From positions 41,375 to 105,374 of the forward strand of contig NZ_BBLV01000011.1 in NCBI RefSeq assembly GCF_000971115.1: DNA of 64,000 nt, in the 5' to 3' direction. Both the position numbers and the translations under genes were made by a program. The notes below the pieces were generated by a model, which did no database searches, was not told where the DNA came from, and saw only the letters and a program-made list of their open reading frames with translations. Below, in pieces: positions 1 to 7,011 of this stretch. Within the stretch, counting starts at the first letter, position 1; the number at the start of each line of letters is the position of its first letter. Source of the DNA: Demequina gelatinilytica (GTDB lineage Bacteria > Actinomycetota > Actinomycetes > Actinomycetales > Demequinaceae).

Positions 1-707
1 TGGCGCACCTTGTCGACGTACTCCTTGCTGCCCAGCACCGCGCCGCCGAGCACGCGGCCCTGGCCGTCGATGTGCTTGGTCGCGGAGTACACCACCGCAT
101 CGGCGCCCAGCTCGAGCGGCTTCTGTCCCAGCGGCGTGGCGAACACGTTGTCGACGATGAACAGCGCGCCCGCCTGCTGCGCGCAAGCCGCGACGAAGGG
201 CAGGTCCACCACGTCCTGCATCGGGTTGGTGGGGGACTCGCAGAACACCGCGGTCGCGGGCGTCGCGAGCGCGCGCTCCCAATCCTCGTTGACGTGCCCA
301 TCGACGTAGTCGACGGTGATGCCCCAGTTCGCGAAGTACTCGTCGAAGGTCGCGATCGACGTCCCGAACAGCGCGCGCGAGGCGACCAGGCGGTCGCCCT
401 GGCGCAGCACCGCCGCGAGCGACACGAAGACCGCGGCCATGCCGGTCGCGGTCGCGAAGCAGTCCTCGGCGCCCTCGATGGCGGCGAGGCGCTCCTCGAA
501 CATCGTGACCGTCGGGTTGGCGTAGCGCGAGTACTGGTAGCGCTCGATCTCGCCCGCGAACGCCGCCTCAGCCTCGCGCGCCGTCGGGTAGACGTAGCCC
601 TGCGTCATGTAGATGGGCTCGGACATCTCCTCGAACTGCGAGCGGTGCAGGCCGGCGTGGACGGCGAGCGTGTCGAGGCGGAGCTGCGGGGCGTCTTCCG
701 AGGTCAT
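1..707 (-). CDS. metZ: O-succinylhomoserine sulfhydrylase, 3'-truncated by window edge
   Basis: PLP-dependent trans-sulfuration enzyme that makes homocysteine from O-succinylhomoserine and sulfide. The first 235 residues are present; the gene runs off the left edge. Visible family marks are the YQYSRYANPT stretch (residues 57-66), CESPTNP (156-162), and the PLP-lysine segment SATKHIDGQGR with the Schiff-base lysine at about residue 211. The Cys/Met-metabolism fold is clear; DGQGRVLGGAVLG after the lysine favours MetZ over cystathionine gamma-synthase, but this subfamily choice is inference. The start is ATG at 705-707, just outside the 732-1083 repeat element, so the promoter lies in or next to that element. 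The gene stands alone on this side. Confidence 0.88.
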   Translation of the reverse strand, partial: MTSEDAPQLRLDTLAVHAGLHRSQFEEMSEPIYMTQGYVYPTAREAEAAFAGEIERYQYSRYANPTVTMFEERLAAIEGAEDCFATATGMAAVFVSLAAVLRQGDRLVASRALFGTSIATFDEYFANWGITVDYVDGHVNEDWERALATPATAVFCESPTNPMQDVVDLPFVAACAQQAGALFIVDNVFATPLGQKPLELGADAVVYSATKHIDGQGRVLGGAVLGSKEYVDKVR

Positions 708-731
708 GCGCTCAGGCTACCGGCGCGTCCA

Positions 732-1083
732 GGGCCACCCCTCTCGAAAGTGGTTGCTCTTTGTCGGGTTTGCGCGATCGTCGCTCCCCAGTGGTGCCCG
801 AGCGTCGTCAGCGCTCCGTCCTACCACCGCCGATTCTCGCCAGACCAGGCACGATGCCCCCACGACGGGGGCCTTCCGCGCGAGACGCCCCCGGGCTACG
901 GTCCGAGGCATGAACACACGTCTCGCCGCGGTCTACCGCTCCACGGACGGCCCCGTGATGGTCGACGCGGCGGCGGGCTGAAGCAGCCTCGCCACCGCAT
1001 CGTCCACCGACACTGAGGCACCACTGCGGCGGCGGGATCCCCCGAACCCGACCACCAGGTACCACTTTCGGGAGGGGTGGCCC
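732..1083. mobile_element. MITE-like element with 43-bp terminal inverted repeats
   Basis: Positions 732-774 and the reverse complement of 1041-1083 match at 35 of 43 positions; the outer 23 bp differ at only one base (CCACCCCTCTCGAAAGTGGT against CCACCCCTCCCGAAAGTGGT). The 270 bp between the arms hold no convincing gene; the only small frame is a 23-codon ATG frame at 910-981 without a clear ribosome site. The element fills the whole gap between metZ and the alpha-xylosidase stop codon. Long imperfect terminal repeats around a non-coding core fit a non-autonomous transposable element. I saw no clear target duplication. No transposase is present here, so the parent family is unknown. Confidence 0.6.
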
Positions 1084-1086
1084 GGG

Positions 1087-3357
1087 TCAGGCCTCCCGCA
1101 CCGCGTAGGTGCGGCCCCCGGCTCCCACCGCGGTGAGCTCGCCGTCCCGGACCGTCACCGTGACCGTATCGCTCGAGCCGTCGGTCGCGTGCAGCACCAC
1201 CTCGCGCGCATCCGCTCCGCCCGGGTACACGACCAGCTCGACGTCCGCGAGGTAGTCGTAGTCGGGGCGGTCGTCACGCGTGCCGCGGGGCATCACGGCC
1301 CCCGCGCGCACGTACAGCGGCATCGAGTCGAAGCCGTGCGTCTCATGAAGCCAACGCCCGCCGGCCACCCGCTCGCCCGTGAGCAGCGAGGTCCACTCGC
1401 CGTCGGGCAGGTAGAAGGTGACCTCGCCCGACTCGCTCATCACGGGCGCGACCAGGAGGTCGGGGCCGAGCATGTACTGGCGGTCCAGGTGCTGGCACGC
1501 CGGGTCGCCGGGGTAGGCGACGAACATGGGACGCATCATCGGCATGCCCGTCCGCGTGGTCTCGATCGAGGCGGCGTAGAGGTACGGCATGAGCGACAGC
1601 TTGAGCTTGGTGAAGACGCGCGCGACGTCCACGGCCTCCTCGTCGAAGGCCCACGGCACGCGGTACGAGTTCGAGCCGTGGAGGCGCGAGTGCGAGGACA
1701 TGAGCCCGAAGGCGAGCCAGCGCTTGAACACGCCCGCATCCGGGGTGCCCTCGAAGCCGCCGATGTCGTGGCTCCAGTAGCCGAAGCCCGAGCTCATGAG
1801 CGACAGCCCGCCGCGCAGGGTCTCGGCCATCGACACGTAGGAGGACGAGTTGTCGCCGCCCCAGTGCACCGGCATCGTCTGCCCGCCCGCGGTCGCGGAC
1901 CGCGCGAACAGCACGGCCTCGCCCTCGCCCTTCTCCTCGACGAGCGCCTCCCACACGGCCTCGTTGTAGAGCTGCGTGTAGAGGTGGTGCATCGCCTCGG
2001 GCGACGTGCCGTCGTGCCACACCACGTCGGTGGGGATCCGCTCGCCGAAGTCGGTCTTGATCGCATCCACGCCCTGGCGCGCGAGCGTGCGGATGAGGTC
2101 CTGGAACCACGCGCGGGCCTCGGGGTTGGTGAAGTCCACCAGCGCCATGCCGGGCTGCCACAGGTCCCACTGCCAGATCGAGCCGTCGGGCCGCTTGACC
2201 AGGTAGCCCTTCTCCGCGCCCTCGCGGAACATGCGCCCGCGCTGGCCGATGTAGGGGTTGATCCACGCGGAGACGTGGAGGTCCTTGTCCTCGTGCATGC
2301 GCTTGAGCATGAGGTCCGGATCGGGGAAGACGCGCTCGTCCCAGACGCCGTCGGTCCAGTTGTACTCGCGCATCCAGAAGCAGTCGTAGTGGAACACCGA
2401 AAGCGGGATGTCGCGCTCGCGCATCCCGTCGACGAACGAGTTGACGGTGCCCTCGTCGTAGTCCGTGGTGAAGGAGGTCGACAGCCACAGGCCGAACGAC
2501 CACGCGGGGACGCGGGGCGGACGCCCCAGCAGGGCGGTGTAGCGCTCGATGACGTCGGCGGGCGTCGGGCCGGCGAAGACCAGGTACTCGAGCGACTCGC
2601 CGCCCGTGGAGAACTGGACCCGCTCGACGGTCTCGGAGCCGACCTCGAAGCTCACGTGCTCGGGCTGGTTGACCAGCACGCCGTAGCCCTGGGAGGACAG
2701 GTAGAACGGGATCGACTTGTACGCCTGCTCGGAGCTGGTGCCGCCGTCGGCGTTCCAGATGTCGACCGTCTGGCCGTTCTTCACGAACGGCCCGAAGCGC
2801 TCTCCCAGCCCGTAGATGGTCTCGCCGACGCCCAGGTCTAGCTGCTCGTGGACGTAGGAACGATGCGGGGCGAGCCCGGTCGCGGAGTAGGGCGTGACGC
2901 CCACCGGCTCGGCGGCCACGGGTGCGCCGGGGGCGAGCTCCATGTACCCGAGCGAGCGGTGGCCCGAGCCGGTGACGCGCTTGCCGTCGACCTCGAAGTC
3001 GAGGCTCCACGGCGCGCCCTTGCCCACACGCGCGGTGAGCCTGCCCGAGGTCAAGGTGCCGCCGGCATCGTCCGTCGCGGCGACGCCGACCCCCTCCGTC
3101 GCTCCCGGCATCCGGAAGCCCGGGGAACGATGCGCGCCCTGGTGGTGGTCGATGCGCACGCGGATCACGCCGTCGAGCGGCGACGAGAGCGTCACCGTGA
3201 GGACGGCGCCGCCGAGCGTGTCGCCGCGCGTGTGGATGATCTTGGTGGGGGCGTGCACGGTGAGCGTGTCGCCGTCCGCCCAGAGGTCGTACGCCTCGGC
3301 CGCGTAGTGGGCGTCGACGCCGGGGCGTCGCAGCCAGAATCCGTCGGTGAACTTCAT
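1087..3357 (-). CDS. yicI: GH31 alpha-xylosidase (YicI-like)
   Basis: Retaining glycoside hydrolase that releases alpha-linked xylose from xyloglucan oligosaccharides such as isoprimeverose. 756 aa, close to the usual YicI length of about 770. Residues 1-270 form the N-terminal beta domain, followed by the (beta/alpha)8 barrel. The nucleophile motif KTDFGERIP is at 434-442 (Asp436), and the acid/base segment HWGGDNSSS has Asp502. KTDFGE is typical of alpha-xylosidases rather than alpha-glucosidases. There is no signal peptide, so it is cytoplasmic and acts on imported oligosaccharides. Start ATG at 3355-3357 follows GAGAGGA. It lies 67 nt after the LacI gene and probably shares its transcript. 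Confidence 0.9.
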   Translation of the reverse strand: MKFTDGFWLRRPGVDAHYAAEAYDLWADGDTLTVHAPTKIIHTRGDTLGGAVLTVTLSSPLDGVIRVRIDHHQGAHRSPGFRMPGATEGVGVAATDDAGGTLTSGRLTARVGKGAPWSLDFEVDGKRVTGSGHRSLGYMELAPGAPVAAEPVGVTPYSATGLAPHRSYVHEQLDLGVGETIYGLGERFGPFVKNGQTVDIWNADGGTSSEQAYKSIPFYLSSQGYGVLVNQPEHVSFEVGSETVERVQFSTGGESLEYLVFAGPTPADVIERYTALLGRPPRVPAWSFGLWLSTSFTTDYDEGTVNSFVDGMRERDIPLSVFHYDCFWMREYNWTDGVWDERVFPDPDLMLKRMHEDKDLHVSAWINPYIGQRGRMFREGAEKGYLVKRPDGSIWQWDLWQPGMALVDFTNPEARAWFQDLIRTLARQGVDAIKTDFGERIPTDVVWHDGTSPEAMHHLYTQLYNEAVWEALVEEKGEGEAVLFARSATAGGQTMPVHWGGDNSSSYVSMAETLRGGLSLMSSGFGYWSHDIGGFEGTPDAGVFKRWLAFGLMSSHSRLHGSNSYRVPWAFDEEAVDVARVFTKLKLSLMPYLYAASIETTRTGMPMMRPMFVAYPGDPACQHLDRQYMLGPDLLVAPVMSESGEVTFYLPDGEWTSLLTGERVAGGRWLHETHGFDSMPLYVRAGAVMPRGTRDDRPDYDYLADVELVVYPGGADAREVVLHATDGSSDTVTVTVRDGELTAVGAGGRTYAVREA

Positions 3358-3424
3358 GGCGGGTCTGGGGTCCTCTCGTGGCGACGATGCGCCGCCGTCA
3401 GGTCGCGCGCGACGTTGCGCGCGA

Positions 3425-4453
3425 TCACGGGTGGGGTGTCAGGGGCGCACGGCTCCGTGCGAGGACGGAGCCCGCCTCGCGGTAGTCGGGGACGAGCAGC
3501 ACGGTCTGGGGGGTGTGCTCGCCGGTCTCGATCGCCGTCACCAGCAGCCGGACGGCCGCCTCGCACGAGGCATGCGCATCCAGCGGGATGACGTCGAGAG
3601 GCACGGCGAACCGGCCGGTGGAGAACGTCACGCCCGCCGCGATCGCCGAGACGTCCTCGGGGATCGACAGACCGTGCGTGGCGAGCGCCGGGCTGAGCGA
3701 GGCCGCGACGTCCGTGGTGGTGTTGAGCACGATGCCGTCGAGCTCGGGGAGCTTCTTGAGCAGCCGGTCCACGCTGCCCTGCGCCGTGTGGCCGTGCGGG
3801 TGGGTCACGGCATAGGCGACCCCGCGGGCCTCGGCCTGGGCGATGAACCCGCGCAGGAAGCGCCGCGGGAAGTTCGAGCCGCGCAGCACGGTGTCCTCGC
3901 GGTGCGAGATGAGCCCCAGCGCGCGGTGGCCCGAGTCGACCAGGCGGTCGACCGCGATGCGGGCCGCGGCCTCGAAGTCGAGGTCGATGCAGACCAGGCC
4001 GTCGGTGTCCGCGGGCAGCCCGATGAACACGGTGGGGCACGACAGGGTGCGCGAGAGCTCGACGCGCGGATCGTCCTCGTCGACGTCGAGCACCACGATC
4101 CCGTCGGCGAGCGAGGTCGCGGCGGAGCGGCTCATGCCCTCGACCGCGTCGTCGTGGACCAGCAGCAGCGTGTCGTAGCCCGCGACTCGCGCCGCCTTGG
4201 TGGTCTCCATCGCGAACGTCATGTGCGCGGTGTCGTCGGTGTCGGCGTGGACGGGCTCGCTCACGGCGATGATCTGGGAGCGCTGGGCTGCCAGCATGCG
4301 CGCGCTCGCGTTGGGGGAGTAGCCCAGCTCCGCGGCGACCGCGAGCACGCGATCGCGCGTCGCGGGCTTGATCGAGCGCTTGCCGCTGAGGGCGTAGGAG
4401 ACCGTGCTGATGGACACGCCTGCGGCTTCCGCCACCTCCGCAATGGTCGCCAT
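3425..4453 (-). CDS. LacI-family regulator of the xyloside module
   Basis: 342-aa sugar-responsive transcription factor. The helix-turn-helix lies at residues 2-22 (IAEVAEAAGVSISTVSYAL), followed by the hinge and a periplasmic-binding-protein-like effector domain. I use the ATG at 4451-4453 (MATIAEV), preceded by GGAG at a good distance; a longer frame to 4537 would run through the promoter and operator. The gene sits between an acetyl-esterase and an alpha-xylosidase on the same strand, so control of xylan/xyloglucan side-chain use is likely (inference from context). The near-palindrome at 4478-4497 in its own leader suggests autoregulation, and a matching site precedes the esterase. Confidence 0.9.
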   Translation of the reverse strand: MATIAEVAEAAGVSISTVSYALSGKRSIKPATRDRVLAVAAELGYSPNASARMLAAQRSQIIAVSEPVHADTDDTAHMTFAMETTKAARVAGYDTLLLVHDDAVEGMSRSAATSLADGIVVLDVDEDDPRVELSRTLSCPTVFIGLPADTDGLVCIDLDFEAAARIAVDRLVDSGHRALGLISHREDTVLRGSNFPRRFLRGFIAQAEARGVAYAVTHPHGHTAQGSVDRLLKKLPELDGIVLNTTTDVAASLSPALATHGLSIPEDVSAIAAGVTFSTGRFAVPLDVIPLDAHASCEAAVRLLVTAIETGEHTPQTVLLVPDYREAGSVLARSRAPLTPHP

Positions 4454-4477
4454 GGGTGCTCCGTCTCGTTCTGGGCG

Positions 4478-4537
4478 TTTTCGAAGCGTTTCGAAACACC
4501 CTGCCGTCACTTTATGTTGTGCGCGACAACAAGGCAA
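4478..4537 (-). promoter_or_regulatory. Promoter and two operators of the LacI/yicI transcript
   Basis: Read on the minus strand: -35 TTGCCT (4532-4537), a 17-bp spacer and -10 TAAAGT (4509-4514). The spacer is exactly the perfect inverted repeat TGTTGTCGCGCACAACA (4515-4531), so a protein bound there would block RNA polymerase. Downstream, 4478-4497 contains TCGAAGCGTTTCGA, a LacI-type palindrome with central CG. The same pattern, TCGAANCGNTTCGA, occurs again at 5640-5653 before the esterase. The two different palindromes suggest two regulators, one of them probably the LacI protein encoded just downstream. Confidence 0.6.
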
Positions 4538-4577
4538 ATCTACTGTCGCGCGGGCTGATCGCCGCGGTGCGCCGCCG

Positions 4578-5558
4578 TCAGGCCGCCGTCTGCCTGGCGA
4601 GCGCCTGCTCGAGCAGCGCGAGGTGGTGCTCGACCTGGTGCATCTGGCCGCCCTCGTGGCCGTTGAAGGCGTACTCGACGATGCTCTTGGGTCCCGCGTA
4701 CGCGTTGTATGCCGAGTACACGGTGGACGGCGGGCAGATGTCGTCCATGATCGCCACGGACCAGACCGACGGTGCCGTGGCCCTCGGCGCGAGGTTCGCG
4801 CCGTCGAAGTAGGCGAGCGTCCGGTGGACGGCGTCGACCCCGCCGCGGTGGACCGCGAGGTAGCGGCGGATCTCTGCGTACGGGTCCGAGTCCGTCATGC
4901 GGATCGCGCGCGGGAAGTTGCACAGGAACGGCACGTCGATGAGCGCCGCACCCACGCCGTCCGCGAGCGATGCGGCCGCGATCGCGATGCCGCCGCCCTG
5001 CGACGAACCCTTGACCGCGACGCGTCCCGCGTCGACCCCCGGGAGCTCGCGCGCCGCATCGACCGCGAGGGCCGCATCGGTGAAGACCCGCCGGTAGTAG
5101 TAGGTCTCGGGCGACTCGATGCCGCGCGTCATGAAGCCGGGGACGGACGGCCCGGTCGCATGCGGGTCGGCGGTGTCGCCGCCGTTGCCCCACGCCGAGG
5201 CCTGGCCTCGCGTGTCCATGACCAGGTGCGCGTAGCCGGCCGCGGGGATCAGCGAGTACTCGTACGGGAGGCCGCGGCCGCCGCCGTAGCCGATGTACTC
5301 GACCACCACGGGCAGGTCGGTCGCGCCCTTGGGGGTCGCGAGCCAGGCGCGGATGGGGTCGCCGCCGAAGCCGGAGAACGTGACGTCGCGGACGGTGAGG
5401 CCGGGAAGGTCGACCACGGGCTCGGAGATGGAGGTCGGCCGGCGTGCGGCGCGCGACTCGGCGAGCGTCGTCTCCCAGAACGCGTCGAGGTCCTCGGGCG
5501 CGTCGAGATCCGCGGTGAACGTGCGCAGCTGGTCGACGGGAAGGTCGAGCTCGGCCAT
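4578..5558 (-). CDS. axe: Acetyl xylan esterase / cephalosporin-C deacetylase (CE7)
   Basis: Carbohydrate esterase family 7 enzyme removing acetyl groups from xylo-oligosaccharides. 326 aa matches the family (about 320). The alpha/beta-hydrolase elements are all visible: RGQ at 117-119, the nucleophile elbow GSSQGG with Ser186, Asp272 in MDDICPP, and His301 in HEGG. No signal peptide, as usual for CE7 enzymes that act on imported acetylated oligomers. Upstream of a LacI regulator and an alpha-xylosidase on the same strand, with its own operator candidates at 5610-5655. The intergenic promoter at 4509-4537 means lacI-yicI can also be transcribed separately. Confidence 0.92.
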   Translation of the reverse strand: MAELDLPVDQLRTFTADLDAPEDLDAFWETTLAESRAARRPTSISEPVVDLPGLTVRDVTFSGFGGDPIRAWLATPKGATDLPVVVEYIGYGGGRGLPYEYSLIPAAGYAHLVMDTRGQASAWGNGGDTADPHATGPSVPGFMTRGIESPETYYYRRVFTDAALAVDAARELPGVDAGRVAVKGSSQGGGIAIAAASLADGVGAALIDVPFLCNFPRAIRMTDSDPYAEIRRYLAVHRGGVDAVHRTLAYFDGANLAPRATAPSVWSVAIMDDICPPSTVYSAYNAYAGPKSIVEYAFNGHEGGQMHQVEHHLALLEQALARQTAA

Positions 5559-5609
5559 GGGAGGTGCTCCTGTGCTGTCGTGGCTACGGCGCCGTCGTTG
5601 GTGCCGCGC

Positions 5610-5655
5610 GGTTCATTGAACCACCTCGACGCGCCCGCGTCGAATCGCTTCGACG
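5610..5655 (-). promoter_or_regulatory. Two palindromic operators upstream of the acetyl-esterase
   Basis: Positions 5610-5622 are the perfect palindrome GGTTCATTGAACC. Positions 5638-5655 are CGTCGAATCGCTTCGACG, with 7-bp arms around TCGC. The second site fits the TCGAANCGNTTCGA pattern also found in the lacI leader at 4481-4494, which suggests that the LacI protein encoded at 3425-4453 controls both transcripts. The first palindrome is unrelated in sequence and may serve another regulator. No clear -35/-10 pair was fixed here. Confidence 0.5.
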
Positions 5656-5722
5656 ATGCGCGACCGGCGGATGCGCGACCGGACGACGCGCGCATCGTCC
5701 CGTCCCGTGGTCCGGCGCGGCG

Positions 5723-6136
5723 TCAGCCCTGCTGCCAGGGGAGGCCTGCACCCTTCCATCCCTGCCAGCCACGGTGGCCGTGCTCGTCGGTCGCGCCCTC
5801 GAATCCCTCGAGCACGTTGTACGCCGGGCCCAGGCCTGCCGCCGTGGCCGCCTCGGCGGCGCCGATGGAACGCGCACCGGAGCGGCACAGGAACACGATG
5901 GGCCGGCCGGGTTCCGCCCCCGTGGCCTTGAGCTGGTCCAGGAAGCCCTCGTTGCGCTGCATGGTCGGATAGGTCACCCACTCGATGAGCGCGGGCTGCT
6001 TGCCCAGGCCGGAGGCGTCGGGCACCCCGGTGAAGCGCCACTCGGCCTCGGTGCGCACGTCGACCAGGATCGCGTCCGGCTCGTCCTCGAGCAGCTTCCA
6101 TGCCTCGTGCGGCGTCAGGTCTCCTGCGTACGTCAT
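5723..6136 (-). CDS. Rhodanese-like sulfurtransferase domain protein
   Basis: Single rhodanese domain of 137 aa. Family marks are LVDVRTEAEW near residue 24 and the active-site loop CRSGARS with the persulfide-carrying Cys84. Such proteins move sulfane sulfur; the physiological acceptor cannot be told from sequence. I use the ATG at 6134-6136, preceded by GGGAGGA at 6 nt; the longer frame to 6214 would overlap the ArsR promoter. It is divergent from an ArsR-type regulator, so the shared intergenic palindrome at 6204-6215 might control both. No signal peptide, so cytoplasmic. Confidence 0.88.
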   Translation of the reverse strand: MTYAGDLTPHEAWKLLEDEPDAILVDVRTEAEWRFTGVPDASGLGKQPALIEWVTYPTMQRNEGFLDQLKATGAEPGRPIVFLCRSGARSIGAAEAATAAGLGPAYNVLEGFEGATDEHGHRGWQGWKGAGLPWQQG

Positions 6137-6203
6137 GGCGTCCTCCCGGCTGGTGATGCGCGTCAGTCTAGGGGTGCGAGCGGCGCTCATGGGCAAGCCT
6201 TCA

Positions 6204-6239
6204 CTTGCATGCAAGCCTGGGCTTGCCTATCGTGGTCGT
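6204..6239 (+). promoter_or_regulatory. ArsR-gene promoter with palindromic operator, leaderless
   Basis: -35 TTGCAT (6205-6210), 17-bp spacer, -10 TATCGT (6228-6233), then 6 nt to a GTG at 6240, so the transcript is predicted to begin at the start codon. The 12-bp perfect palindrome CTTGCATGCAAG (6204-6215) overlaps the -35, the usual place for ArsR-type repression. Nearby copies of the half-site (GGCAAGCC, GGCTTGCC) extend the symmetry. Confidence 0.6.
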
Positions 6240-6518
6240 GTGGCCGATGTGTACGACGCCCTCGCCGCGCCCGCCCGGCGCGCGATCCTCGACGTGCTCA
6301 CCGTCCGCGACGACCAGAGCCTGTTCGAGATCACCACGCGCCTCCTGGGCGACCACGGCATCTCCCTCACGCGCCAGGCCGTCTCCCAGCACCTCGCGGT
6401 GCTCGAGGAGGCCGGGCTCGTGTCCTCGCGACGGCAGGGCCGCACGCGGCTGCACACCCTCGACACCCGGCCGCTGCGCGCGATCGCACGCCGTTGGCCC
6501 GACAAGGAGTCCTCATGA
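6240..6518 (+). CDS. ArsR-family winged-helix regulator
   Basis: 92-aa metal-independent-looking ArsR/SmtB-type repressor. The winged helix is visible: LAAPARRAILDVL near the N-terminus, the recognition helix around RQAVSQHLAVLEEAGLV (about residues 45-61) and the wing RRQGRTRLH. I see no CxC metal site. The GTG start at 6240 is chosen because a promoter places the transcript start there and an operator lies just upstream; an ATG at 6189 would put the operator inside the gene. The stop codon overlaps the ATG of the next gene (ATGA at 6515-6518), so the two are translationally coupled. Confidence 0.85.
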   Translation: MADVYDALAAPARRAILDVLTVRDDQSLFEITTRLLGDHGISLTRQAVSQHLAVLEEAGLVSSRRQGRTRLHTLDTRPLRAIARRWPDKESS

Positions 6519-6907
6519 TCCGCATCCACCTCGCCAGCATCTTCGTCTCCGACCAGTCGAAGGCGCTCGACTTCTACACGCGCGTGCTCGGGCTGGAGGC
6601 CCGGCAGGACATCGCCATGGGCGACGGCAACCGCTGGCTCACGGTCGGCAACCCCGGCGCGCCGGGGGTCGAGCTGCTGCTCGAGCCTGCCGGGCACCCT
6701 GCTGTCGGCCCCTTCCGCGACGCGCTCGTCTCGGACGGCATCCCCGCGACCCAGCTCGCGGTCGACGACCTCGACGCCGAGCACGAGCGTCTCACCGGGC
6801 TCGGGGTCGCCTTCGTCCAGCCGCCGATGGACTTCGGCCCGGTCGCCGTCGCTGTGATCGACGACACCGTGGGCAACCTCATCCAGCTCGCGCAGATGAA
6901 GGGTTGA
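6515..6907 (+). CDS. VOC (glyoxalase/bleomycin-resistance/dioxygenase) superfamily protein
   Basis: 130-aa single-module vicinal-oxygen-chelate protein: FVSDQSKALDFYTRVLGLE at the N-terminus, VELLLEP near the middle and VAVIDDTVGNLIQL at the end are typical. This fold covers glyoxalases, dioxygenases and drug-binding proteins, so the substrate is not assigned. It overlaps the upstream ArsR gene by 4 nt (ATGA), an arrangement common for self-regulated detoxification pairs. A strong hairpin follows 32 nt after the stop. Confidence 0.85.
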   Translation: MIRIHLASIFVSDQSKALDFYTRVLGLEARQDIAMGDGNRWLTVGNPGAPGVELLLEPAGHPAVGPFRDALVSDGIPATQLAVDDLDAEHERLTGLGVAFVQPPMDFGPVAVAVIDDTVGNLIQLAQMKG

Positions 6908-6938
6908 GCGGGCCGCGCGGCGGCGCTCCCGGACGCAG

Positions 6939-6990
6939 GCTGACACATGGGTGTCCGCACAGCGCTGGGTGCGGGCACCCATGTGTCAGC
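6939..6990. terminator. Long hairpin between convergent genes
   Basis: Perfect 15-bp arms GCTGACACATGGGTG (6939-6953) and CACCCATGTGTCAGC (6976-6990), with inner pairing TCCGCA/TGCGGG. It lies between the VOC gene (+) and the FtsX-type permease (-), so it could stop transcription in both directions. No T-run follows. Each arm contains parts of the small palindrome GACACATGGGTGTC, so a protein-binding role is also possible. Confidence 0.55.
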
Positions 6991-7011
6991 GGGGCGCGCG
7001 CCGGGGAAGGC

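Noticed and set aside
910..981. 23-codon peptide frame inside the 732-1083 element
   Set aside because: No convincing ribosome site or promoter and low complexity Ala tail; cannot be supported as a gene.
1189..2841. 550-codon plus-strand frame over the alpha-xylosidase
   Set aside because: Antisense shadow of a well-supported gene; composition is Arg/His/Val-rich with no motifs.
6189..6239. Upstream ATG start for the ArsR gene
   Set aside because: It would place the operator palindrome and -10 inside the coding region; the GTG at 6240 fits the promoter.
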